A program made the translations under genes and the position numbers. Shown here one piece after another: positions 17,683 through 26,359 of a stretch of 64,000 nt of DNA (the stretch's first letter is position 1; each line of letters opens with the position of its first letter). This DNA is from Streptomyces sp. 11x1 (GTDB lineage: Bacteria > Actinomycetota > Actinomycetes > Streptomycetales > Streptomycetaceae), in NCBI RefSeq assembly GCF_032598905.1, contig NZ_CP122458.1:8209001-8273000 (forward strand), in the 5' to 3' direction. The notes under the pieces are model-generated. The model saw only the letters and a program-made list of their open reading frames with translations, was not told where the DNA came from and did not search any database.

Positions 17683-18783
17683 ATGCTCGTTCGGCTCCGG
17701 TCGCTCACGACGCGATGGACTGCTGTCGTCCCGGTTGCCGCGGTCGTCCTGCTGGCTCTCACCTGGGGACGCGATCTACCCCCGGCGGCCGTCGCCCTGG
17801 TGACCCTGGTGCTCGCGGGAGCCGTCCTGGCCGCCGTGCACCACGCCGAGGTCGTCGCACACCGGGTCGGTGAACCCTTCGGATCCCTCGTCCTCGCCGT
17901 CGCCGTCACGATCATCGAGGTCGCCCTGATCGTCACGTTGATGGCCGACGGCGGGGACAAGAGCTCGACCCTCGCCCGCGACACCGTCTTCGCCGCCGTG
18001 ATGATCACCTGCAACGGCATCGTCGGCATCTGCCTGCTCGTCGCCTCGCTGCGCCACGGGCTCGCCGTCTTCAACCCCGAGGGGACCGGCGCCGCCCTCG
18101 CCACGGTCGCGACGCTGGCCACGCTCAGCCTGGTGCTCCCCACCTTCACCACCAGCAAGCCCGGCCCCGAGTTCTCCACGGCCCAACTCACCTTCGCGGC
18201 CCTGTCCTCACTGGCCCTGTACGGGCTGTTCGTGGCGACACAGACCGTGCGCCACCGGGACTACTTCCTGCCGATCACCAGGCTGGGCGAGGTGATCACC
18301 CAGGACGACCACGCCGAGGCGCCGTCGGCCCGCACGGCCGGGATCAGCCTCGGACTGCTCGGCCTCGCCCTCGTCGGCGTGGTCGGCCTCGCCAAGGGCG
18401 TCTCGCCGACCATCGAGTCCGGAGTCGAGAAGGCCGGGCTGCCGCACGCGGTGGTCGGTGTGATCATCGCGCTGCTGGTGCTGCTGCCGGAGACGATAGC
18501 CGCGCTGCGCGCCGCCCGCCGCGACCGGGTCCAGACCAGCCTCAACCTGGCCCTCGGCTCGGCCATGGCCAGCATCGGCCTCACCATCCCGGCCGTTGCC
18601 CTCGCCTCGATCTGGCTCTCCGGCCCACTCGTCCTCGGCCTGGGCGCCACTCATATGGTGCTGCTCGCCCTGACCGTCGTGGTGGCCTCGCTGACCGTGG
18701 TCCCGGGACGCGCGACACCGCTCCAGGGCGGAGTGCACCTGGTGCTGTTCGCGGCGTACCTGGAGCTGGCGGTGAACCCGTAG
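17683..18783 (+). CDS. chaA: Calcium/proton antiporter (ChaA/CaCA family)
   Basis: A 366-residue membrane protein with about eleven transmembrane helices and the internal repeat typical of cation/Ca2+ exchangers. The first alpha-repeat contains GEPFGSLVLAVAVTIIEVALI with its key Glu, and the second contains LLPETIAALRAARRDRVQTSLNLALGSAMASIGLTIP (in part). Such proteins export Ca2+ (and Na+ or K+) using the proton gradient. It lies 111 bp after terC, on the same strand, and makes functional sense beside a metal-transport TerC gene. A shared transcript is possible but not shown. Confidence 0.87.
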   Translation: MLVRLRSLTTRWTAVVPVAAVVLLALTWGRDLPPAAVALVTLVLAGAVLAAVHHAEVVAHRVGEPFGSLVLAVAVTIIEVALIVTLMADGGDKSSTLARDTVFAAVMITCNGIVGICLLVASLRHGLAVFNPEGTGAALATVATLATLSLVLPTFTTSKPGPEFSTAQLTFAALSSLALYGLFVATQTVRHRDYFLPITRLGEVITQDDHAEAPSARTAGISLGLLGLALVGVVGLAKGVSPTIESGVEKAGLPHAVVGVIIALLVLLPETIAALRAARRDRVQTSLNLALGSAMASIGLTIPAVALASIWLSGPLVLGLGATHMVLLALTVVVASLTVVPGRATPLQGGVHLVLFAAYLELAVNP

Positions 18784-18861
18784 ACCCGGGTTCCGGGACA
18801 CCGACGGACGGACGAACGAACGGGGACGGGGCGGTGGCATGAAGAGCATGGGGCGCAGTCC

Positions 18862-18900
18862 CTGCTCTTCAGGGGCGCGGGGAACTGCGCGAGAAGCCCC
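18862..18900. repeat. Dispersed Streptomyces-type hairpin repeat
   Basis: The segment from 18872 reads GGGGC, then GCGC-ggggaact-GCGC, then a closing GCCCC, forming a nested hairpin just after chaA. From memory this AGGGGCGCGGGGAACTGCGC pattern is dispersed in many copies across Streptomyces genomes; copy number cannot be checked here. It lies between the convergent chaA and MFS genes and may also act as terminator. Confidence 0.6.
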
Positions 18901-18962
18901 ACCCACCCGCACCCGGCAACGCAACGCACCCACTCGGCCGCCCCGACGCGCGGCGCCGTCCC

Positions 18963-20276
18963 TCATCCGGCGACGGGCTCGGCCTCCGCCGTCGTCGCCG
19001 CCACGCGTACCGGCCGGGTCTCCGGCAGCAGCGCGAAACAGCCGAGGCTCAGCAGCGCGATCCCGGTGAGATAGGCGCCCACACCCCAGGGCACCCGGCC
19101 GCCCTGCGCCACGGCGGTGGCCACGATCGGGGTCAGGGCTCCGCCGAGCACCCCACCGAGGTTGTAGCCGACGGCGGCCCCCGTGCAGCGCACCCGCGGT
19201 TCGTACAGCTCGGGCAGGTACGCGGCGATGACGGCGAACATGGTGACGAAGGCGAGCATCGCCACGAGGAAACCGAAGAAGATCAGCAGGGGTTCGCCCG
19301 TCGCCAGGAGCGCGACCATGGGGAACATCCATAGCACGGTGACGCCACAGCCGATCAGGCACATCGGGCGCCGCCCGTACCGGTCGCCGAGGACCGCCGC
19401 CACCGGTGTCAGGGCGCCCTTCACCACCACGGCGCCCATGATGCAGGTCAGCATGACCGTGCGGCTCACGCCGAGCCGCTCCGTGCCGTACGCGAGGGAC
19501 CAGGTCGTCACCGAGTAGAAGACCGCGTACCCGATCGCGAGCGCGCCGGCCGTCAGCAGGACCAGGCGCCAGTGCCCGCACACCACCTCGGCGAGCGGCA
19601 CACGCGCGGGCTCGGTGATCTCCAGGAACCGCGGGCTCTCCGTGAGCGACGACCGCAGCCACAGGCCCGCGAGGGCGAGCACACCCGCCGTCCAGAACGG
19701 CACCCGCCATCCCCACGCGGCGAACTGGGCCTCCGTCAGGCTCGCCGACAGCGCCAGCATCACCCCGTTGGCCAGCAGGAACCCCACCGCCGGTCCGACC
19801 TGCGGAAAGCTCGACCACAGTCCGCGCCGGTCCGCCGGCGCGTGCTCCGCCGTCAACAGCACCGCCCCACCCCACTCCCCGCCGAGCCCGAGGCCCTGCA
19901 GGAAACGCAGCAAGAGCAGGAGGAAGGGGGCCGTGACACCGATCGAGTCGAACGTGGGGACGCAGCCGACGGCCACGGTCGCGCCCCCGGTCAGCAGCAG
20001 CGAGGCCACGAGGACCGGCCGCCGCCCGTACCGGTCCCCGATGTGCCCGAACAGCACCGAGCCGAGCGGCCGCGCCACGAACCCGACCCCGAAGGTCGCG
20101 AAGGCCGCGAGGGTCCCGGCCAGGGGCGAGAACGTCGGGAAGAACAGCGGCCCGAGGACGAGGGCCGCCGCCGTGCCGTAGACGAAGAAGTCGTAGAACT
20201 CGATGGCCGTTCCGGCGAGCGAGGCGGACGCGAGTCGCAGCATGGAGGGCGGTTTCACGGTGCGTGCAGGTTGCAT
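18963..20276 (-). CDS. MFS transporter, metabolite:H+ symporter (MHS/ProP-like)
   Basis: A 437-residue major-facilitator protein with twelve predicted helices. The loop 2-3 signature GHIGDRYGRRPVL and the repeat GDRYGRRPMC in the second half mark the MHS subfamily, as does EFYDFFVYGTAAALVLGPLFFP (in part) in helix 1. Family members import organic acids, shikimate, alpha-ketoglutarate or osmolytes with protons. The substrate is not readable. It is followed downstream by an S66 peptidase gene and aroQ, but no shared pathway is proven. The ATG at 20276 is taken. Confidence 0.87.
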   Translation of the reverse strand: MQPARTVKPPSMLRLASASLAGTAIEFYDFFVYGTAAALVLGPLFFPTFSPLAGTLAAFATFGVGFVARPLGSVLFGHIGDRYGRRPVLVASLLLTGGATVAVGCVPTFDSIGVTAPFLLLLLRFLQGLGLGGEWGGAVLLTAEHAPADRRGLWSSFPQVGPAVGFLLANGVMLALSASLTEAQFAAWGWRVPFWTAGVLALAGLWLRSSLTESPRFLEITEPARVPLAEVVCGHWRLVLLTAGALAIGYAVFYSVTTWSLAYGTERLGVSRTVMLTCIMGAVVVKGALTPVAAVLGDRYGRRPMCLIGCGVTVLWMFPMVALLATGEPLLIFFGFLVAMLAFVTMFAVIAAYLPELYEPRVRCTGAAVGYNLGGVLGGALTPIVATAVAQGGRVPWGVGAYLTGIALLSLGCFALLPETRPVRVAATTAEAEPVAG

Positions 20277-20366
20277 GCCGCGTCAACTACCCACGGTGAC
20301 GGGCGGTTACGGGGGCGTGCGGAGGCCCGTGCGAGGCCAAGGTGGTTCAGGAGGCGTCAACGGTTC

Positions 20367-21425
20367 TCAGTAGGTCACCGTGATGCGCCGGGCGGGCCCG
20401 TCCACCCGGATCACGCCTCCGTAGGGGACGACGAGCTGCGGATCGGTGTGCCCGAGGTCCACGTCGAAGACGATCGTGGCGTCGGGGGCGTACGTCCGCA
20501 TGGCGCGCAGCACGGCCTTCCGCTGCCCGGCCGCGTGACGAGCAGCCTCCTCCGGGCTGTTGGGCCGTTCGAAGGACCAGGTCTTGGGGCGGCCCATCAG
20601 CAGGGCGGAGAAGTGCCGCAGCAGGCCGCGTTCCCCCATGTTGCGCAGGGTGCGGAAGACCTCCTCGCCACTGGGCAGTTCCTCCGAGGTCTCCAGGAAG
20701 AGCACCCCGCCGTCGAACACGGACAGATCGCGCGGCACCTCGCGGTCGGCCATCAGCAGCCAGCCGACGATCTCCAGACAGCCTCCCCAACTGCGGCCCT
20801 CCACCACGCGGTCGGCGTTCACCCAGGTCCATCCGGCGCCCGGTACGGAGGGCGGCTCCGCGGCGAAGGTCGCCGGGTCGGCCCAGTCGCGGTCGATGTC
20901 GTTGAAGCGCTCGGCGGGCCGCAGGTCGTAGGGCCCCGAGGTGAACAGAGCGGCGCGCAGGGAGTCGGTGGTCAGCGGGTCCATGGCGCCCGGCCTGCCC
21001 AGCGCGGTCATCACGGTGCCGCCGTGGTAGCCGACGATCCCGGTGTTGCACAGGTACGCCAGCAGGTTGGTGTTGTCGCTCAGCCCGAAGAACGGCTTGG
21101 GGTTGGCCCGCAGCAACTCCCGGTCGAGGAAGGGCAGCACGGTGATCTGGTCGTCGCCGCCGATCGACGTCAGCACCGCCTTGACGTCCGGGTCGGCGAA
21201 GGCCGCGTGCAGGTCCTCTGCCCGCTCCTTCGGCGTCGTGCCCATCTTCCGTGTCGTCGGATACTCCACCGGCACGAGACCGTACTCCTCGCGCAGCCGC
21301 TCCAGGCCCAGTTCGAAGGGGCGCGGGAACAGCTCGGGCAGACCGGCACCTGGCGAGACGACGGCGACCCGGTCGCCGGGGGAGGGCTTGGGAGGGTACA
21401 AGGGCGTGGGCGCAGGCGTGATCAT
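20367..21425 (-). CDS. S66-family LD-carboxypeptidase-like protein
   Basis: A 352-residue peptidase family S66 protein (LD-carboxypeptidase / MccF fold). The N-terminal domain has the nucleophile region TSIGGDDQITVLPFLD and FGLSDNTNLL; the C-terminal domain provides the Glu and His of the Ser-Glu-His triad (for example VFDVDLGHTDPQLVVPYG). The usual nucleophile motif GxS appears as FGLSDNT, so the serine is kept. Members trim murein tetrapeptides or, in the MccF branch, cleave acyl-sulfamoyl or peptide-nucleotide antibiotics; this sequence is closer to the MccF-type length. The ATG at 21425 has a GGAGG rather far upstream. Confidence 0.8.
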   Translation of the reverse strand: MITPAPTPLYPPKPSPGDRVAVVSPGAGLPELFPRPFELGLERLREEYGLVPVEYPTTRKMGTTPKERAEDLHAAFADPDVKAVLTSIGGDDQITVLPFLDRELLRANPKPFFGLSDNTNLLAYLCNTGIVGYHGGTVMTALGRPGAMDPLTTDSLRAALFTSGPYDLRPAERFNDIDRDWADPATFAAEPPSVPGAGWTWVNADRVVEGRSWGGCLEIVGWLLMADREVPRDLSVFDGGVLFLETSEELPSGEEVFRTLRNMGERGLLRHFSALLMGRPKTWSFERPNSPEEAARHAAGQRKAVLRAMRTYAPDATIVFDVDLGHTDPQLVVPYGGVIRVDGPARRITVTY

Positions 21426-21525
21426 GCGGGGAGGGTACGGCCTCCTGCCGGCGGTTTCGCCGTGATAAACCGGGGGCGAGCGGCGGTCCCGACGGGTCGC
21501 CCACCCCGAACGGACCGGAGGAACC

Positions 21526-21999
21526 GTGCCCCGCAGCCTGGCCCACGCCCCGATCATGATTCTCAACGGCCCCAACCTGAACCTCCTGGGGCAGCGCCAG
21601 CCAGAGATCTACGGCTCGGACACCCTCGCCGACGTCGAGGCGATGTGCGCCAAGGCGGCGGGCGCGCACGGCGGCACGGTGGACTTCCGGCAGTCCAACC
21701 ACGAGGGCGAACTGGTCGACTGGATCCACGAGGCCCGGCTCCACCACAGCGGGATCGTCATCAACCCGGGCGCCTACTCGCACACCTCCGTGGCGATCCT
21801 GGACGCCCTCAACACCTGCGACGGGCTGCCGGTGCTGGAGGTGCACATCTCCAACATCCACCGGCGCGAGACGTTCCGGCACCACTCGTACGTCTCCCTG
21901 CGTGCCGACGGGGTGATCGCCGGGTGCGGGGTACAGGGCTATGTGTTCGGCGTGGAGCGGGTCGCCGCGCTCGCCGGGGCGAGCCGGGCGGACGCCTGA
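21526..21999 (+). CDS. aroQ: Type II 3-dehydroquinate dehydratase
   Basis: A 157-residue AroQ that converts 3-dehydroquinate to 3-dehydroshikimate in the shikimate pathway (or in quinate catabolism). The family motif [19 protein letters not shown] gives the catalytic Arg/Tyr region, [13 protein letters not shown] and [17 protein letters not shown] supply the substrate-binding Asn/His residues, and [18 protein letters not shown] is the C-terminal signature. The GTG at 21526 has GGAGG six bases upstream. It stands alone, diverging from the S66 gene. Confidence 0.95.
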   Translation: MPRSLAHAPIMILNGPNLNLLGQRQPEIYGSDTLADVEAMCAKAAGAHGGTVDFRQSNHEGELVDWIHEARLHHSGIVINPGAYSHTSVAILDALNTCDGLPVLEVHISNIHRRETFRHHSYVSLRADGVIAGCGVQGYVFGVERVAALAGASRADA

Positions 22000-22050
22000 G
22001 CCCCGCGCCCGAGGCCGGCGGGTAATGCCCGGTCTCCTGGCGGGCGTCCC

Positions 22051-22860
22051 TTACAGGCGGCCCGCCTCGACGATCCGGCGCAGGAACTGCCGCGTACGTT
22101 CCTGCCGCGGGTCGCCGAAGACCTCGTCCGCGGTGCCGCGTTCGAGCACGACGCCGCCGTCCAGGAAGCAGACCTGGTCGGCGACGTCACGGGCGAAGCC
22201 CATCTCGTGCGTGGCCAGCACCATCGTCATCCCGTCGGCCTTCAGGTCACGGACGACGTTCAGGACCTCGCCGACCAGCTCCGGGTCGAGGGCCGCGGTG
22301 ATCTCGTCGAGGAGCAGCAGCCGGGGGCGTACGGCCAGGGCGCGCACGATCGCCACGCGCTGCTGTTGACCGCCGCTGAGCCGGTCGGGATACGCGCCCG
22401 CCTTCCCGCCCAGCCCCAGCCGCTCCAGGAGGGCCCGGGCCCGTTCCTCGGCCTCCGCGCGGGGGACGCCGTGCACCCGGCGCGGAGCGAGGGTGATGTT
22501 GTCCAGCACCGTCATGTGCGGGAACAGGTTGTACGACTGGAAGACCACGCCGATCCGCCGCCGCACCGCGTCCTGGTCGACGCGCGGGTCGGTGATCTCC
22601 TCGCCGTCCAGCCAGATCGCTCCGTCGTCGATGTCCTCCAGGAGGTTGGCGCACCGCAGCAGCGTCGACTTGCCGGACCCGGAGGCGCCGATCAGCGCGG
22701 TCACGGTGTGCGGGGCGACCTCCAGATCGACGTCCCGCAGCACGACCGAGCCGCCGAAGGTCTTGCGCACCGACTCCATCCGCAGCACGGGGGCGCCCTC
22801 GGAGGCGCGCGCGGACTCCACCGGCCCGACCGGCTCCAGGGCTTCGCGGCTGTCGCTCAT
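22051..22860 (-). CDS. Amino-acid ABC transporter, ATP-binding protein
   Basis: A 269-residue ABC ATPase of the polar-amino-acid (GlnQ) type. Walker A GASGSGKST, Q-loop FQSYNLFPHMTVLDN, signature LSGGQQQRV, Walker B LLLLDEITAALDPE (E in the catalytic position) and H-loop ATHEMGFA are all intact. The ATG at 22860 overlaps the stop of the permease gene (ATGA), so it is the last gene of a three-gene operon: binding protein, permease, ATPase. Confidence 0.95.
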   Translation of the reverse strand: MSDSREALEPVGPVESARASEGAPVLRMESVRKTFGGSVVLRDVDLEVAPHTVTALIGASGSGKSTLLRCANLLEDIDDGAIWLDGEEITDPRVDQDAVRRRIGVVFQSYNLFPHMTVLDNITLAPRRVHGVPRAEAEERARALLERLGLGGKAGAYPDRLSGGQQQRVAIVRALAVRPRLLLLDEITAALDPELVGEVLNVVRDLKADGMTMVLATHEMGFARDVADQVCFLDGGVVLERGTADEVFGDPRQERTRQFLRRIVEAGRL

Positions 22861-23780
22861 GTCGTCCCTCCCTGCGCCCGCTGCCGGTCCATGCGGGCCG
22901 TGACCCAGTCGGTGAAGCGGGTCATCGGGATGGTCAGGGCGACGAAGACCAGTCCCGCGACGATGTAGGGCGTGTAGTTGAGGCTGCGGCCCACGATGAT
23001 GTCGGCGGCGCGTACGGCGTCGATCGCACCGCCGATCGAGACCAGGCCGGTGTCCTTCTGCAGCGACACCAGGTCGTTGAGCAGGGGCGGCACCTGACGG
23101 CGAACCGCCTGGGGGAGCACGACGTGCCGCAGCGCCTGCCGGTTGGTCAGGCCCAGCGAGCGGGCCGCCGCGCGCTGGGAGGGGTGCACGGACTCGATGC
23201 CGGCGCGGAACACCTCGGCGACGTACGCCGAGTACGTGAGCGTCAGCGCGGTGCCGCCGAGCAGCACCGGGTCGACCGTCACTCCCTGGAGCCGGAGCGC
23301 CGGGACGCCCAGGACCACGATCATCAGGTTGATGATCAGAGGCAGCCCGCGGAAGAAGTCGGTGTACGCGGCCGCCAGCACCCGCAGCGGGAAGAACACC
23401 GGGCCGCGCAGGGTCCGCGCGACGGCGATGAGCATGCCGAGGACGAGCACGGCGGCGCCGCAGACCAGCAGCAGCCGTACGTTGAGCCAGAGCCCTTCGA
23501 GGACCCTGGGGAGCGCCTCGCGCGCGTACTCCGCGCTGAAGAAGGTCTCCTTGGTGCGGGGCCAGCCGGGGGCGCCCACGACGACCAGGTAGAGGACGAC
23601 GGCCGTGACCAGGGTCGACAGGGCGGCGACGGCGGTGGCCCGGCGGGCCCGGTCGCGCTTGTAGCGCTCCCGGTCCAGCCGTCGGCGCGAGGGGACGTAG
23701 CCGTCGTCCGCGCCGGGCGGGTCGCCGCGGTCGTCCGTGTCCGCGTCCTCGGGGCCGGGATCCTGCTTCACCACGGTCAC
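22857..23780 (-). CDS. Amino-acid ABC transporter permease
   Basis: A 307-residue permease of the HisMQ type. After an unusually long hydrophilic N-terminus (~65 residues, Asp/Arg-rich), there is one helix, then the permease core with FFRGLPLIINLMIVVLGVPALRLQG (in part) and the EAA loop RAAARSLGLTNRQALRHVVLPQAVRRQVPPLLND (in part). The GTG at 23780 forms a GTGA overlap with the binding-protein stop, which fixes the start against a longer open frame. Only one permease gene is present, so it probably homodimerises. Confidence 0.92.
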   Translation of the reverse strand: MTVVKQDPGPEDADTDDRGDPPGADDGYVPSRRRLDRERYKRDRARRATAVAALSTLVTAVVLYLVVVGAPGWPRTKETFFSAEYAREALPRVLEGLWLNVRLLLVCGAAVLVLGMLIAVARTLRGPVFFPLRVLAAAYTDFFRGLPLIINLMIVVLGVPALRLQGVTVDPVLLGGTALTLTYSAYVAEVFRAGIESVHPSQRAAARSLGLTNRQALRHVVLPQAVRRQVPPLLNDLVSLQKDTGLVSIGGAIDAVRAADIIVGRSLNYTPYIVAGLVFVALTIPMTRFTDWVTARMDRQRAQGGTT

Positions 23781-24676
23781 TTGAGGACCGGGGCGTCGAC
23801 GGCGTCGGAGAGCCACTCCTGCTCGATCTTCGTCAGCGTGCCGTCCTCGCGCAGGGCGTCCACGGCGGTCGTCACGCAGGAGGTGAGGGCGCTGCCCTTG
23901 TCGAGGACGAGCCCGAACTGCTCGGGCGTGCCGCCCTGGTTCTCGAACTGGCCGACGATCCTCGCGTCCGTCACCTCGGCCGAGGTGATGTAGAACGCGG
24001 TCGGCAGATCCACCACGATCGCGTCGATCTGGCCGTTCTTCAGCGCGGACTTGGCCTGGTCGTTCTTCGCGTACGCGGCGGCCTGACGGGTGGGCTTCAC
24101 CACGTCCTCGATGTAGTTCAGGCTGGTGGTGCCGACCTGGGCGCCCAGATGCAGCTTCCTGAGGTCCGCGATGCTCGTCGCCTTGGCGGCGGCGGAGTCC
24201 TTGAGCGCGACGACGGCCTGGCGCACGTCGTAGTAGCCGGACGAGAAGTCGACGGCCTTCTTGCGCTCGTCGCTGATCGAGACCTGGTTGATGTCGAGGT
24301 CGAAGGTCTTCGCCCCCGGTGCGAAGGCCTTGTTGAAGGGCACGCTCTGCCAGACGACGTCGGCCTTGTCGTAGCCGAGCTGCTTCGCCACGGCGTACGC
24401 GACCGCCGACTCGAAGCCCTCGCCGTTCTTCGGGTCGTCGTCCTTGAACCAGGGTTCGTACGCCGGTTGGTCGGTGGCGATCGTCAGCTTGCCGGAGGTC
24501 TTCGTGCTCAGGTCGCCCTTGGCGCAGGACGCTCCGGACGCCGAGGAGGAGGCCGAGCCGGTGGCGTCCTCCTCCGGCTGCGGGGCGCAGCCCACCGCGA
24601 CGACGGCGAGCAGGGCGGCTATGGCGGCGGAGGCGGCACGGCGCGGGGAGCGCGCGGCTCGCAGGACAGGACGCAT
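23777..24676 (-). CDS. Amino-acid ABC transporter substrate-binding lipoprotein
   Basis: A 299-residue lipoprotein with a lipobox ending in VAVGC at Cys30 and a Ser/Ala-rich tether, followed by a family 3 (SBP_bac_3) binding domain. The domain includes TIATDQPAYEPWFKDDD, GFESAVAYAVAKQLGY, FDLDINQVSISDERKKAVDFS and ALKNGQIDAIVVDLPTA (each in part). The ligand is probably a polar amino acid. It is the first gene of the transporter operon. The ATG at 24676 is chosen because the longer frame upstream lacks a signal sequence. Confidence 0.92.
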   Translation of the reverse strand: MRPVLRAARSPRRAASAAIAALLAVVAVGCAPQPEEDATGSASSSASGASCAKGDLSTKTSGKLTIATDQPAYEPWFKDDDPKNGEGFESAVAYAVAKQLGYDKADVVWQSVPFNKAFAPGAKTFDLDINQVSISDERKKAVDFSSGYYDVRQAVVALKDSAAAKATSIADLRKLHLGAQVGTTSLNYIEDVVKPTRQAAAYAKNDQAKSALKNGQIDAIVVDLPTAFYITSAEVTDARIVGQFENQGGTPEQFGLVLDKGSALTSCVTTAVDALREDGTLTKIEQEWLSDAVDAPVLK

Positions 24677-24719
24677 GGCGTGAGATTGACAGCGGGACGT
24701 CCCGTCTGTCGAGGTCACC

Positions 24720-24762
24720 TGCGGTTCTGTCCGCATTCTGGGAACGGGTGTTGCGGTTCTGT
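24720..24762. promoter_or_regulatory. Direct repeat upstream of amino-acid ABC operon, operator candidate
   Basis: TGCGGTTCTGT occurs at 24720-24730 and again at 24752-24762, a spacing of 32 bp (about three helical turns), 44-86 bases upstream of the binding-protein ATG. The rest of the 325-bp gap from 24677 to 25001 shows no gene. Confidence 0.4.
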
Positions 24763-25001
24763 GAACGCGTGCGACCTCGAGGGCGGGGCCGCCGGCCGAG
24801 GGCGGGGTTGGTGAGGCCGGCGGCCCATCCACGCGGGAGCCGTCATCCCGTGCGGACCTGTCTCCAGTGGACTACGCCACGGCGTACGCCGGGAGCGCGC
24901 GCGGGACACCGGCGTGTGCGTTCGATTCACACGGGGCGCGTGCGGGAGTGGTCGCGCCCCCTGTCGTTCGCCTCACCAACTGCCTTGCGGCACCGGAGAG
25001 T

Positions 25002-25206
25002 TCACCAGCCCCGTGCGCGCCACTCCGGCAGGTGCGGCCGCTCCGCGCCGAGCGTCGTGTCGTTGCCGTGGCCCGGGTAGACCCAGGTCTCGTCGGGCAG
25101 CACGTCGAAGATCTTCGTCTCCACGTCGCGGACCAGGCCGGCGAACGCCTCCGGGTCCTTACGGGTGTTGCCCACGCCGCCGGGGAACTCGACATGCAGG
25201 TCACGC
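25002..25206 (-). pseudogene. C-terminal remnant of an MBL-fold hydrolase
   Basis: The last ~65 codons match the C-terminus of the intact MBL-fold hydrolase at 26360-27013: FPGG-x-G-x-T, then VETKIFDVLPDETWVYPGHG against LETKLFDVLPDETWIYPGHG, ending identically in EWRARGW. The metal-binding N-terminal domain with THxHxDH is absent and replaced by unrelated frame sequence (to 25490), so the enzyme cannot be active. The two copies are about two-thirds identical over this stretch, pointing to an old paralogue rather than a recent duplication. Confidence 0.75.
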
Positions 25207-25490
25207 CAGGGGACCTGGCTCCGAGCGGTGGACAGATCCCATCCCGTGCCGGGACGCCTCCCCCTGCCCGGTGGCGTGATCACATACAGCTGGCTCTGAC
25301 GCCTCCGCCGCCCGCCGCTTGAGGCGGGCAGGAGGCCTTCCAGCAGAGCCATCGGTGGAAGGCACACCGTGTCCACCGCGAAGCCGGTCACCGTGGACTC
25401 GAACGCGCCACCCGCGTTCTCCCGGTCGGAGAAGCGGCCCAGCAACGTCACGCCCGCGTAGTCGGCGGCGGAGAGCAGGGCGTGTCCCAT
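25207..25490 (-). other. Unassigned open frame fused to the MBL remnant
   Basis: The minus-strand frame continues in phase from the MBL remnant up to an ATG at 25490, with good actinomycete codon bias (ADYAGVTLLGRFSDRENAG...). I do not recognise it. It may be a remnant of another gene joined by deletion, or chance. A hairpin GCCCGCC-loop-GGCGGGC sits inside at about 25309-25329. Confidence 0.3.
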
Positions 25491-25522
25491 GCCCAGAAGG
25501 GGAGCGGGGCCGGTGCTCCCGT

Positions 25523-25690
25523 CCGCACCCCCGATAGCAGCATCAGACCGGCGACGCCCCTCGCCACCGCGGCGGTCATCGGCGTCCTGGTCCTCGGTGA
25601 GCGGCTGAACGCGATCGTCCTCACCGGCACGGCTCTTCTGCTGTTCGCCCTGCTGTTCCTCGCCGCCGACGAGAGGGCCGGTCGAGTGGC
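25523..25690 (+). pseudogene. C-terminal remnant of an EamA/DMT transporter
   Basis: In the frame opened at 25482, the segment ATPLATAAVIGVLVLGERL and the following hydrophobic helix AIVLTGTALLLFALLFLA look like the last two helices of an EamA-family drug/metabolite exporter. Nothing of the preceding eight helices remains. The frame then runs on into non-hydrophobic sequence. From 25691 to 25948 no gene is seen. Confidence 0.5.
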
Positions 25691-25948
25691 TCCCGGAGGA
25701 CGCCGGGTGCTGACCAGGGTCGGCGCGTGTCGTCTGCGGTCATGCGGGTCCGGGACTGACGCCGAAGCACCGTGCACAAGGCGGGCGACAGGGCAATGGC
25801 CTTTCGTGATCGCGCAAACCGGTGCGGATGCGCTCAGCCTCTGCCGGGGCGAGGCTGGCGGCATGGCTTCCGCCCGGTGGTCGTACCTGCCTGACGAGGA
25901 TGGCGGGCGGCGGGCCGGAAGAGCGGGAATACCACCAGGGAGACAACC

Positions 25949-26194
25949 ATGACTATCCGTACCTACGTCTCGACGACTGTGCGGAACGACCGTGTCGACG
26001 ACGTTCTCCACGCGCTGGAGGATGTGGATCCGGATGCGATCGTGGCCGCTGTCAACCGCTCGGACGCTCCCGACGTCCCCGCCGGGGTATCGGTCTCGCT
26101 GACCGGTGACGCCCGTGAGGCGGTGAAGAAGCAGCTTGATGTGATTCCCGACCTGGAGTGGGAGATCGACGTGCGTGACACCGAGGATCTGTGA
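25949..26194 (+). CDS. Small hypothetical protein (81 aa)
   Basis: I do not recognise this protein. It is short, acidic and soluble, with no signal peptide or membrane segment. The first half has an N-terminal strand (TIRTYVSTTV) and a helix RVDDVLHALEDVDPDAIVAAV; the second half has VSVSLTGDAREAVKKQLDVI, suggesting a small alpha/beta fold such as ferredoxin-like beta-alpha-beta. GGGAG six bases before the ATG and the good codon bias support a real gene. It stands alone between a pseudogene patch and the MBL hydrolase. Confidence 0.6.
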   Translation: MTIRTYVSTTVRNDRVDDVLHALEDVDPDAIVAAVNRSDAPDVPAGVSVSLTGDAREAVKKQLDVIPDLEWEIDVRDTEDL

Positions 26195-26359
26195 GCCGGA
26201 CATGCGGATGGCCCCCCGCCCGGTCTTGCTGACCAAGCGGGGACCATCCGACACGGCGACGAGGAGGACTCGGCGGTCAGCTGCTTCGCACGTACGGCGC
26301 CAGGGTGAGCGCCCGCCGACCGACCCGAAGCCGGAGCTGTGGACGCAACTTTCCCCCGG

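Noticed and set aside
25309..25329. GCCCGCC/GGCGGGC hairpin as a terminator or mobile-element end
   Set aside because: The stem is only seven pairs, lies inside a decayed open frame and has no partner repeat.
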